Source of the DNA: Cladopsammia gracilis
Taxonomy: Eukaryota > Cnidaria > Anthozoa > Scleractinia > Dendrophylliidae
Assembly: GCA_022457155.1 (NCBI GenBank)
Contig: JAJGOT010000273.1
Span: 816,001-880,000, forward strand
DNA length: 64,000 nt
Direction of reading: 5' to 3'
Shown here: piece by piece, positions 1 through 9,910 of the stretch
Numbering within the stretch: the stretch's first letter is position 1
Layout of the letters: each line of letters opens with the position of its first letter
Notes under the pieces: generated by a model
Databases searched by the model: none
Told to the model about the DNA's origin: nothing
Seen by the model: only the letters and a program-made list of their open reading frames with translations
Made by a program: the position numbers and the translations under genes

Positions 1-1735
1 GGAGAGACTCCCATGAAGTGAGATACCATCCATCACTTGATGCTCCCAGGGAGAGACTCCCATGAAGTGAGATACCATCCATCACTTGATAGTACCAGGG
101 AGAGACTCCCATGAAGTGAGATACCATCCATCACTTGATAGTACCAGAGAGAGACTCTCATGAAGTGAGATACCATCCATCACTTGATAGTACCAGGGAG
201 AGACTCCCATGAAGTGAGATACCATCCATCACTTGATAGTACCAGGGAGAGACTCTCATGAAGTGAGATACCATCCATCACTTGATAGTACCAGGGAGAG
301 ACTCCCATGAAGTGAGATACCATCCATCACTTGATGCTCCCAGGGAGAGACTCCCATGAAGTGAGATACCATCCATCACTTGATAGTACCAGGGAGAGAC
401 TCCCATGAAGTGAGATACCATCCATCACTTGATAGTACCAGGGAGAGACTCCCATGAAGTGAGATACCATCCATCACTTGATAGTACCAGAGAGAGACTC
501 TCATGAAGTGAGATACCATCCATCACTTGATAGTACCAGGGAGAGACTCCCATGAAGTGAGATACCATCCAACACTTGATAGTACCAGGGAGAGACTCCC
601 ATGAAGTGAGATACCATCCATCACTTGATAGTACCAGAGAGAGACTCTCATGAAGTGAGATACCATCCATCACTTGATAGTACCAGGGAGAGACTCTCAT
701 GAAGTGAGATACCATCCATCACTTGATAGTACCAGGGAGAGACTCTCATGAAGTGAGATACCATCCATCACTTGATAGTCCCAGGGAGAGACTCTCATGA
801 AGTGAGATACCATCCATCACTTGATAGTACCAGGGAGAGACTCTCATGAAGTGAGATACCATCCATCACTTGATAGTCCCAGGGAGAGACTCTCATGAAG
901 TGAGATACCATCCATCACTTGATAGTACCAGGGAGAGACTCTCATGAAGTGAGATACCATCCATCACTTGATAGTACCAGGGAGAGACTCTCATGAAGTG
1001 AGATACCATCCATCACTTGATAGTACCAGGGAGAGACTCTCATGAAGTGAGATACCATCCATCACTTGATAGTACCAGGGAGAGACTCTCATGAAGTGAG
1101 ATACCATCCATCACTTGATAGTCCCAGGGAGAGACTCTCATGAAGTGAGATACCATCCATCACTTGATAGTACCAGGGAGAGACTCTCATGAAGTGAGAT
1201 ACCATCCATCACTTGATAGTACCAGGGAGAGACTCTCATGAAGTGAGATACCATCCATCACTTGATAGTACCAGGGAGAGACTCTCATGAAGTGAGATAC
1301 CATCCATCACTTGATAGTACCAGGGAGAGACTCTCATGAAGTGAGATACCATTCATCACTTGATAGTCCCAGGGAGAGACTCCCATGAAGTGAGATACCA
1401 TCCATCACTTGATGCTCCCAGGGAGAGACTCCCATGAAGTGAGATACCATCCATCACTTGATGCTCCCAGGGAGAGACTCCCATGAAGTGAGATACCATC
1501 CATCACTTGATAGTACCAGGGAGAGACTCCCATGAAGTGAGATACCATCCAACACTTGATAGTACCAGGGAGAGACTCCCATGAAGTGAGATACCATCCA
1601 TCACTTGATAGTACCAGGGAGAGACTCCCATGAAGTGAGATATACCATCCATCACTTGATGCTCCCAGGGAGAGACTCCCATGAAGTGAGATACCATCCA
1701 TCACTTGATAGTCCCAGGGAGAGACTCTCATATAA
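1..1735. repeat. 49-bp minisatellite array, about 35 copies
   Basis: Tandem copies of a 49-bp unit containing GGGAGAGACTCCCATGAAG and CCATCACTTGATAGTACC run from the left edge to about 1735. Units differ by a few substitutions (TAGTACC versus TGCTCCC, CTCCC versus CTCTC). One unit near 1640 carries a 2-bp insertion. The array ends in sequence (TATAAAAATGACAGGGGTG) that matches the end of the MITE at 26866-27185, so the array seems to have grown from one end of such an element. Open frames here are repeat artefacts. Confidence 0.95.
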
Positions 1736-1835
1736 AAATGACAGGGGTGGCCATTTGAAACCCCCCTTAAAAGGTACCAGAATCTCATTTTGTGTGTGGC
1801 TCATAACTTTCACATCTAAGAGGTACGAATTCTAA
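1736..1835. mobile_element. Remnant of the 26866-27185 MITE family
   Basis: The stretch reads TATAAAAATGACAGGGGTG, then a gap, then AAAGGTACCAGAATCTC, then AAGAGGTACGAATTC. The same ordered blocks occur in the complete MITE at 26866-27185 and in a fragment at 30055-30190. Only about one third of the element remains, at the edge of the minisatellite. Confidence 0.6.
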
Positions 1836-2685
1836 AACAAGGGGTTGACAAGTCTACCAGCAGCTCAATGGTAAGGGTATCTGACCATTGCAAGGTAGAA
1901 CATGGGTTTGCTGTTATCATGAAGTCAGAATTTTTCTTTTATTTTGTTCTTAATGGTTGTAAAAGATGGACTAAAAGATGGACTTCTAAGCTTTAATTTG
2001 AGGCCTTACACAACAATACTAAGCATGAAGAATATTGGTAACAGGTGACAGGCTTTGATTTACATATCATCACTTTAGATGCTGTGGATGTTAATGATCC
2101 AAACAGAATGCACTACATGTATTTAGTCATTGCAAATGAACACAGTAAATTGGTCTGGTCTCCGCACCATGACTACAACCCTGGATAAACCTGGTTAAGA
2201 CAAATTCAAAATTGGGTAACACATTTTCCTACATCTCACTCAATTAAAAACAGTTCTGTTAGTAGTGCTGGATCATAGAAATGTTTTTCCAGTCCCACTC
2301 TCTTCACACAGTGTTGTCTTGAAAGTCTTGCCGATTATTATTAATTTGTTGTTTTGGTGAGAGCACTGGCCTCCCTTCAATATGGCCTAGTGATATGTGG
2401 TTTGTGTTTGTTATCGCAAGACTTCAGTGCGGCAGCCACCCTTGTTTAACAAAGTCATTTATTTATTACTAAGTTAAACATATTTACATGTAACTTGATC
2501 ATACAGAATATATATTATTTAATTTGTGGTCATTCCTATGCCTTGACCCTCATGTACTGCATAAAACACTATTTTCTCAGGCAATGCACACATAAAATTA
2601 ATGATACGGGTATTTTCCACCATATTTCTTGTTTTTTAACCATGAAATCATGACCAACACTGATGAAATGAGGGTCTTGACAAAC
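1836..2685. other. Noncoding intron sequence; possible degraded SINE head at 1855-1930
   Basis: No convincing exon was found. At 1855-1930 the stretch AGCTCAATGGTAAGGGTATCTGACC, read in two parts, followed by GAACATGGGTTTG resembles the A and B boxes of a tRNA-derived SINE, but the T-arm motif is decayed. The rest is AT-rich sequence without recognisable structure. It is presumed to be intron of the cathepsin-like gene, because the next exon begins at 3207 with a split codon. Confidence 0.3.
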
Positions 2686-3051
2686 TGCGAGCCAGCGAGC
2701 CATGTGAGTCACGCGAGTCATGCGAGTCATGTGAGGCAACTATTAGTTCCCAGTTCCTTTCATACATTAGTTCCTTCACCCTTTGGCAGTTCGCTCAGTT
2801 CGCACGAGTTTTCGCTTTCCTTCGATTATCCTATTCTTATCATAGCAGGAAATAGCAAGGGTGACAGGCCGCACAATCTCTACCAGTGTGAAACATATGA
2901 GAACCTTTTACATTTTTGCTCAAACCAGTGTATCTTTAATTAATTTAATTTAATTTTAAAAAAGTTAATTTATACTGGCTCACATGGCTCGCGTGGCTCG
3001 CAGTTGACTCGCATGGCTCGCATGTTGACTCGCATGGCTCGCTGGCTCGCA
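2686..3051. mobile_element. MITE with GCGAGCC-repeat inverted ends
   Basis: The left end begins TGCGAGCCAGCGAGCCATG and continues with GCGAGTCA repeats. The right end is its inverted complement (CATGGCTCGCTGGCTCGCA). The ends also contain short tandem GCGAGCCAT/GCGAGTCA units. A related tract (GACTCGAGGTTGACTC) lies at 11735-11800. The interior is noncoding. No clear target-site duplication is seen. Confidence 0.6.
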
Positions 3052-3206
3052 TATTATACACACTCATAAAATGATTTCAAACTCATCCATCACCTGCTGA
3101 AAACCCGGCAATGAGCAGTTGACACATTGTGAACCACCTTACCACTGCAAGACAAACAATAAGTAGCCGTCATTTTCACCATTAAGTTGTTCTTGTTTTT
3201 GTACAG

Positions 3207-3360
3207 GGCATTCACTGCCACTGAATGTGTGGAGACCCAGTGGGCCATTGCTGAACACACACTGACTGAACTCAGTGTTCAAGAACTTATTTCTTGTTCT
3301 AAGAGTAAGGGTTGTTCTGGAGGCAATACTTATGAAGCCTTAGTTTGGCTACAAACCAAG
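3207..3360 (+). CDS. Papain-family (C1A) cysteine protease, internal exon (first in window)
   Basis: This exon belongs to a cathepsin-like lysosomal or secreted cysteine protease of the papain clan. It starts after a TTTTTGTACAG acceptor with one base that completes a split Trp codon. The reading continues A-F-T-A-T-E-C-V-E-T-Q-W, which is the region just after the catalytic CGSCWAF motif, so the active-site Cys is on an exon to the left of the window. Further on come LSVQELISC and GCSGGNTYEAL, the conserved SEQELVDC and CNGG regions of the family. The exon ends at CAAACCAAG before GTACTC, phase 0. Seven exons in this window (3207-33871) join in frame to 187 residues plus stop. The gene spans over 30 kb because its introns are packed with mobile elements. 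Confidence 0.88.
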
Positions 3361-4430
3361 GTACTCATAACTGCCAAGCCTTTTTCTTGCTATAACTTAA
3401 GGTCTAATCAAGCCTTTAGCCAGCAGGGTGTCCAGGCGTCCTGTGGACGCCCACTTTTTGAAGAAATTCGTGAAAATTTCACCTAATCCTTTAAAAAGTT
3501 ATGATGGGAAACATCTTCAGGACGCCCACTTTCCAATTTCTGGCTAAAAGCTTGGGTCTAATTGCAATCTTTTCCTCCAGTAACCAAAGTTTAAGACCTT
3601 AGTGACCTTAATAGGTGACTGCTTGTTCACACTGACGGCATCTACCCTGTGGAATGAGCTGCCCTTGTTTAACTTTTATTAATTTAATAAATTGTTGTTT
3701 AATAGTAAAATGTAATATTTTTATTTGTAATACAGTTATATGCATAGGTGAGCATTCACATCAGGGAACCTGTGCATTATAAAATTAATATTAAATATTA
3801 TTATTAATATTATGTTGGCTTCCACCCTAATTTACTCCCAAAAATAGCTTCCAAGATCGAAACAAGTGATAGAACAAATTTCAGTATGCCCAAATTTGAA
3901 AGAACTGATTGATAGCTTTTGTTTCACTTTCATTTCACACTGTTGGTTTTCTTCCACTGAATCAACAGTTAGTTTATTTTATAACTAAAAAACCCCAGAG
4001 TTTTGATAGTGGAAACAAAAGAGTAATTATAGTTTTATTGGTTAATTTAAATCAGCAGCTAGGACAATAGCACTGCTTAACTTCACAAAGGAAAATTAAC
4101 CCCAATGATTTGATCATGCACTTGAAAATAATTATGCCTGATAACATAAAAGCAATCATGACAAAAGAAAATAATAGCTGAGAAGCAGTTATAAAACATT
4201 TTCATTTTCTTTTTATTAATAAGTGATTCCCATCTTTTTCTCTGATTGATGTTGCATAAATTTATGTTTTTCTTATATATATATCAAAAGGGACCAGTAC
4301 CATAATTTGACCCCATCTTTTTTCATACCACCTCTGTTAATATGACCAATAATATTTAATAATTATGGCACAAGTAGGTCATATTAGTGAGGGTCCACTG
4401 TGTTGTTTTCGTTTTTTTTATTTTTTTCAG

Positions 4431-4501
4431 AATTATACCCTGGCTCCTGCCTCTGAATTCCCATATGTTGATAAAGAAACAACCTGTAAAACAAATCTCT
4501 T
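4431..4501 (+). CDS. Cathepsin-like cysteine protease, exon
   Basis: After a T-rich tract and TTTTCAG, the exon reads N-Y-T-L-A-P-A-S-E-F-P-Y-V-D-K-E-T-T-C-K. This matches the family segment with the conserved YPY/FPY and disulphide Cys. It begins in phase 0, as required by the exon ending at 3360, and ends with two bases of a codon before GTAAGT. Confidence 0.85.
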
Positions 4502-4794
4502 GTAAGTATCCAGCATGGTGCCTTGTTGTAGCTAATATACAGTCAATTGAAAGCTCCCTGTACAGCCACCTCTCGTTAGGGACCACCTCTCCATAAATTT
4601 AGTGACCTGACTTTTCCAATTACCAAATTTCTTTTAGTGAAATCACTATAGTTGAATTTAACCTCTCATAAGCAAAAGCGACCACTTTCAATGGTGATTT
4701 TGAAATTTTCTATTGTTTTTAATCTCTGATTAGCAACCACTTGATCAATCAAGTGATTGCTAGAGGTCAGTAGTAATCAAGCCGTCTTCAAGAA

Positions 4795-5832
4795 TTGAAG
4801 ATTACTACTGACCTCAATACCAAACCTACCGATACGCATCAGTACCTCAACTGGACTAGCTGTCACCCACGCCACACAAAAACTGCGATACCATTTAGTC
4901 TAGCCCTCCGGCTTCGACGGATCTGCTCTAAAAACAGCTTTTTTGAGAACAGAGCCAAAGATCTGCATCGAATCCTATTAGAGCGCGGATACAAGAGTAA
5001 ATTAATTAAAGAGTCTATTAATCGAGCAAGGCAAAGATCACGACAAGAAGTGCTAAAAACTGATAATAACAGCACCGATAATGATAGAGTTCCATTTGTA
5101 GTAACATACAACCCTGCACTTCCTAACATCAAGAAAGTTATCAAAGACCACCATCAACTGCTCTGCACCTCACCAAGATGTAAAGATATTTTTTCTAAAC
5201 CTCCACTCGTCGCTTACAGAAAAGGTCGTAACTTGTCACAGCTACTCACCAGTAGGCGCCTACAACCGGACAATCCAAACACCCGTACACCCACCTCTGT
5301 ATATACACCGGACAGCGATGCAACTAAATGTATTATCTGTAGCCGCTCATTCAACTGCAACAAAGGCCTCAAAATACACGTTGCACACATGCACAAACAG
5401 CACAGACCTACGCCTAATACCAAGCCGGGATTTTGGCCGTGCATGTCTGATCCACGTTGTGCCTGTTGCCTATCATATGGCTCGTTCTCCAGTTCAGTAA
5501 CAAGTACAACCACCCGTGAAACAGTTATCTTGAAACAACGCAGTAACTGCCAAACTGAGAATGTTATCTACCTGATCAATTGTGCCAAGTGTAAAGATCA
5601 GTACATTGGAGAGACAAAAAACAGCATACACATGAGAGCAAACCAACACAGATCAGACATCACCATCGGGAATAAGAACATCCCTACAGTAAGACATTTC
5701 AAAAAATGTGGACGCCAGCACATGAAGTTATCAGTCATCGAAAAAGTACGAAACAAGAATCTAGACACAAGAAGAACGAGAGAAAGTTACTGGATTAACA
5801 GACTAATACCAGTAATCAATAACTTGATCTAG
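4795..5832 (+). pseudogene. 5'-truncated Penelope-like element: RT tail, C2H2 finger, GIY-YIG endonuclease
   Basis: This is the C-terminal part of a Penelope-like retroelement (PLE) polyprotein, 345 codons open to the TAG/TGA region at 5832. It starts inside the segment TDLNTKPTDTHQYL that follows the RT catalytic core, so the RT itself is missing; 5' truncation is typical of PLEs. Around residues 178-198 there is an extra C2H2 finger (CIIC, then H-x4-H). The endonuclease is seen as NVIYLINCAKCKDQYIGET near residues 260-278, with the CxxC between GIY-like and YIG motifs that marks PLE endonucleases. No frameshift is visible. A hammerhead ribozyme lies about 420 bp downstream. The element sits in an intron of the cathepsin gene, same strand. 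Confidence 0.88.
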
Positions 5833-6244
5833 TTTCTGGTTTCATTTTATTTTATTTCATTCACACCTTCATTTTATTGAATTTATTTGCTGTCTACACA
5901 AGCTTATTATTTTTGACTGAACTCACTTATTATCCTTTCCTTCTCTCGGAGCCATACTGCATTTAGGTGCCGCATTATGATACACTTATACTTTTATATT
6001 AGGTATACGGTACATTTCATAGTTACTATGATTGATAAACTATCTATATTTTACACTATTATATTTTTCTCCTACTACGCCACATTAAGACGCGCGCGTT
6101 TCAGTGCACGCTTATTTAACCCACATTAGTGCGCGCGCTTTCTAGCGCGCGCATAACTTTGTTAGTTTATCTACCAATCATAGACGCCATACATGTCACG
6201 TTATAGTTTTGAATAGCCAACGGTTTACGCAAGCCTTAACACAC
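5833..6244 (+). repeat. 3' flank of the first Penelope-like element
   Basis: Noncoding, rich in CGCGCG tracts (6090-6155). Similar CGCGCG-rich sequence precedes the second ribozyme at 9400-9440, so this is taken as the 3' non-coding part (pLTR) of the element. No genes are seen. Confidence 0.5.
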
Positions 6245-6297
6245 TTGTAACTCCCCTGAAGAAGGCCGCGATGGCCGAAAGGTTGGGTCAATAAAGC
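6245..6297 (+). ncRNA. Minimal type I hammerhead ribozyme (PLE-associated)
   Basis: The conserved core CTGAAGA is at 6256-6262. A stem II hairpin GGCC-GCGAT-GGCC follows, then GAAA at 6277-6280, then four bases ending in UU before GGGTC. The GGG after the predicted cleavage site can pair with the CCC just before CTGAAGA (helix I). Helix III is almost absent, as described for PLE hammerheads, which are thought to act as dimers. This is the arrangement known from published Penelope-like elements; self-cleavage of this copy is inferred. Confidence 0.75.
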
Positions 6298-6476
6298 ACC
6301 ATCAAGTGTAGACATGGAGTTGGAAGCTTGATAATTACAACCCATTCTACATTAACCTTTTCAAGCTACAAGATCGCACTTTACTAGAGTGATCCTCTGT
6401 CTTTGACAAGGCATACAGCATTGTTTGAGAGACCTGTCACAACACTATATATATATATATATGAATATATGAATAG

Positions 6477-9380
6477 TTGAAAGAGTCATTAAGTAAAAGG
6501 AGAAGAACTAAGATAGATAAACTTTGTGTCAGCAATCTTTCACGAAGCGAGGATTTAATTGCTGCAGAGACATCAGCCACAGGAACGGAAGCTAGTAACA
6601 TTGCCTTAACACCCTCTAATTCGCAAATAGATCGCTTTATTGCTGACATTCGGGTTGAAGTGGCTAACCAAAGAACACCTGTACACGTTGACGATCTACG
6701 GCCTAAAGAAAATCTCCAAAGTATAAACCCGCTTCCCACTGAATCGCCATTATTACTAGAGAATGTGGTTAGTATTGGGGAAGAAACATCTATAGGGTCT
6801 ATCAGAGAAGAGGTTGAGAATAAGAGAACGCCTGTTTTAATAGAGGACATAGGTCCAGAAGATAATTTATGTGGCGTCGACCCTTTACCAGTCAATTCGC
6901 ATTATTTACTAGTAGATTTGAGAGACGTTGCATTAGGGACAGAAGTGCTTCAGAATACAGTGATTGACAACCCAACTGACATTGAGGTAGAAGAGAACGA
7001 ATTTAGTACTCCGAATGAAAGTTCTGAGGGTAATGTTACCGAAGAATTTAGACCAGTGATTGAAGTTGCTCCTCAGGTAGAAAATACGGGTTTGGGTATT
7101 GTGGATAATCTGCCGGTGTATACTGAGGGATTACATGTTGTAGTTAATTTGTCAAGTAGAACACTCACGGAAGCAGAAAACTCCTTATTGTCCAAGGGGT
7201 TGTCATTCTGTCCTACACCAGAAGAAATTGATGTGTTTACTCTGAGAAAGGATATCATGGAGTATGTAAGGCGTTTGAGGTTAAAAGAATATTTTTACAC
7301 AGACGAAGAAGTGGATGGGGATTTTTCGGATGTGCCGGCGTTTAGAAAGAAATCAGATTGGTGTCCAGAGAGAAATCGAGATTTAGCCCTAGAAGCATAC
7401 GCGGTTGCTCTAGAAAGAAAAATTTTAGAGAGTAATCTCAGTAAAAGAACCTATCGGAACCTTACTAAAGAAGAACAGGAAGCTTTGAAAAACTTAAAAC
7501 GTTATGAGGACATTGTTATCAAACAAGCGGACAAAGGATCAGCGGTGGTAATAATGGACAAAAATAGATATATCAGAGAAGCGATGCGCCAGTTAAATGA
7601 CGGAGAAGTTTATGTTTCACTAGAGGGGGATCCCACTGAAGACATGATTGAGATAATAAACCAACGGGTTAGAAGTTTGCGGTCAGATGGACAGATAAAT
7701 GATAGTACTTTGGAGTATTTATTAGTCAATAGCACAGCAAAAGCGGGACGTTTCTACCTTTTACCGAAATTACACAAGAAGGGTTGTCCAGGAAGACCAG
7801 TAATTTCTGGCTGTAATACTCCTACAGAGAGGATATCGGCCTTTGTTGATCACCATTTAAAGCCTTTAGTTACCTCAGTTCCATCGTACGTTAAAGATAC
7901 AAATGACTTTCTAAGGAAACTCATTGACATTGGTACACTCCCAAAGGAAGCAATACTAGTCACCATAGATGTGGTAGGCTTGTATCCCCACATACCCCAT
8001 AACGAAGGACTTGTAGCCATAAAGGAAGCGTTGAATAGGAGAGAAGATCAAGAAATATCGACGGACGCCATAGTCGACTTGGCAGAACTTGTCCTTAAGA
8101 ACAACAATTTCGAGTTTAATGAAAAACATTACCTGCAAAAATTGGGGACAGCTATTGGCACGAAAATGGCGCCTGCATACGCAATTTTGTTTATGGATTC
8201 TTTGGAAAGAAAGCTGCTCTCTGAAGCACGGGTAAAACCAGACATCTGGTGGAGATACATTGACAATATTTTCGTTGTGTGGACTAAAGGCGAGGAAGAA
8301 CTCATTGAGTTTTTAAATTACATAAACACAGCCCACGAAACCATCAAGTTTACATGGAATTGGTCGCGGGACAAGATTAATTTCTTGGATGTTCAAGTAA
8401 TCAACGACGGGGGCAAGATAGAAACGGATTTATACACCAAGCCGACAGATAAACATCAGTACTTGTTTTCAACCTCATGCCACCCAAAACATTGTAAAGA
8501 AGGCATACCATATGCCCAAGCCACCAGAATAAGAAGAATATGTTCTTCGTTGGAAACCTTTAAGCTAAGATCAAGGGAACTTTGTCACTTTTTAATGGCC
8601 CGAGGATACAAGAAAAACTTCGTAACAGCACAAATCCGAAAAGCGAGGAATAAATCCACGGAGGAGGTATTGGCGCCCTATATCAAAGAAAAAAATGACA
8701 GGATACCATTTGTCACGACATACCACCCCAGCCTGCCGAACATTGGAGGACTAATTAAGGAGTTGCAACCAGTGCTGCATTGCTCCGAAAGGTGCAGGAA
8801 CGCAGTACCCAATCTACCGATGGTTGCTTTTAGACGACCCAAGAATCTGAGGGATTACCTAGTTCATGCGAAGTTGAAGCCAACGCAACGGATAGCGAGA
8901 GGAACTGTCAAATGTAGAGACAGACGATGTGATGTATGTAATTATTTGAGTCTGGACAATAAGTTCACAAGTCATGTCACGGGAAAGACATACTCCATTA
9001 ACTATAACCTAGATTGTAACTCAAAAAACGTCATTTATTTAATTTTTTGTAAGGTGTGTGGTATGCAGTATGTGGGATCGACAATGACGAAGTTTAGGTT
9101 AAGGTTCAACAATCACAAAAGCCGCCTTAGAGGACACGCAAAACTCGAACACAATCAAAAGGAGAAAGATGACTTTATTTATCGACATTTCTCTTCAGAA
9201 GGTCACCGTGGTTTAAAGGACTTGAGCGTTTTGCTTATTGATAGAGTTGCAAACGAAAGGGAATTGTTACAGAAAGAAGGACAATGGGCGTATAGGCTGA
9301 AGAGCCTCAAGCCGCATGGTTTAAACGAGAGTGACTTTTTCTATTCTCAGAACCGCGCGGTTCGAGAGAGAAGTTATTGA
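6477..9380 (+). pseudogene. Near full-length Penelope-like element ORF (RT plus GIY-YIG endonuclease), catalytic site mutated
   Basis: The 967-codon open frame is a PLE polyprotein. Residues 1 to about 255 are an acidic N-terminal extension with an internal duplication (two blocks of about 63 residues beginning IDRFIADIRVEV and IGSIREEVENKR). The RT follows: GRFYLLPKLHKKG near 423, TIDVVGLYPHIPH near 500, GTAIGTKMAPAYA near 560, and the palm motif at 594-597. That motif reads YIDN instead of YIDD; the second Asp codon is AAT at 8265-8267, which should abolish polymerisation. The endonuclease is near 851-875 (IYLIFCKVCGMQYVGST). There is no ATG before residue 262 and an in-frame TAG precedes 6477, so the 5' end is probably truncated. 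Otherwise the frame is intact. Confidence 0.88.
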
Positions 9381-9480
9381 AATCTTTAATGCACGCGCAG
9401 GAATGTAACGCGTATTTTAACGGTTTAAAACGCGCGCGCTAGTATCAGCTGCTTGCATCAGTGGTGTTTCGCGTTTGTAA

Positions 9481-9540
9481 CGGTCACTCACCCTGAAGAA
9501 GGCCGGTGTACCCGGTCGAAATATAGGTGATTTACAACAA
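9481..9540 (+). ncRNA. Minimal type I hammerhead ribozyme (PLE-associated)
   Basis: CTGAAGA lies at 9493-9499, the stem II hairpin GCCGG/CCGGT follows, GAAA is at 9518-9521, then TATA and GGTGA. GGTGA (9526-9530) pairs with TCACC just upstream of the core, forming helix I with the predicted cleavage after TATA. It has the same layout as the ribozyme at 6245-6297 and lies about 110 bp after the stop of the second PLE ORF, in its 3' non-coding repeat. Activity is inferred from the core motif. Confidence 0.78.
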
Positions 9541-9630
9541 AAATCTTGTCTTCATTCATGTTAAGTATATTTTTATTATGAAGATCAAATCTTTACTCAT
9601 TGGATGTACGTGAGAAGACTTTATATATAT

Positions 9631-9910
9631 ATGTATATATACCTGGATTTTTGAAAACGATATCGCTCCAAGTAAGCGTTGTGAGCGTTCTTGGCCTTGT
9701 TTTTAATATAAAAGTATAAAATATAATTTACTGTTGCTAGTCTTTTTTTTGCTCGCTCTTGCTCCCTTTTCCTCTTCTCTCTCTTCTCTGCGATTTTCGG
9801 GCTGATCGGGCTCATAAAAACCCTTGTTTGGGCTAGTTGCAGTGAAATTGCGTAAATTCTCATTGAACACGTTTTCAAAAATCCAGGTATATATATATAT
9901 ATATATATAT
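9631..9910. mobile_element. MITE with ACCTGGATTTTTGAAAAC inverted ends in (TA)n
   Basis: The left end ACCTGGATTTTTGAAAAC (from 9641) is mirrored by GTTTTCAAAAATCCAGGT (ending 9889). Both ends are embedded in TATATA runs, so the target duplication cannot be resolved. The interior of about 210 bp is noncoding. Confidence 0.7.

Noticed and set aside
1..1735. CRISPR-like repeat array
   Set aside because: Units are contiguous without unique spacers, and the DNA is eukaryotic; it is a minisatellite.
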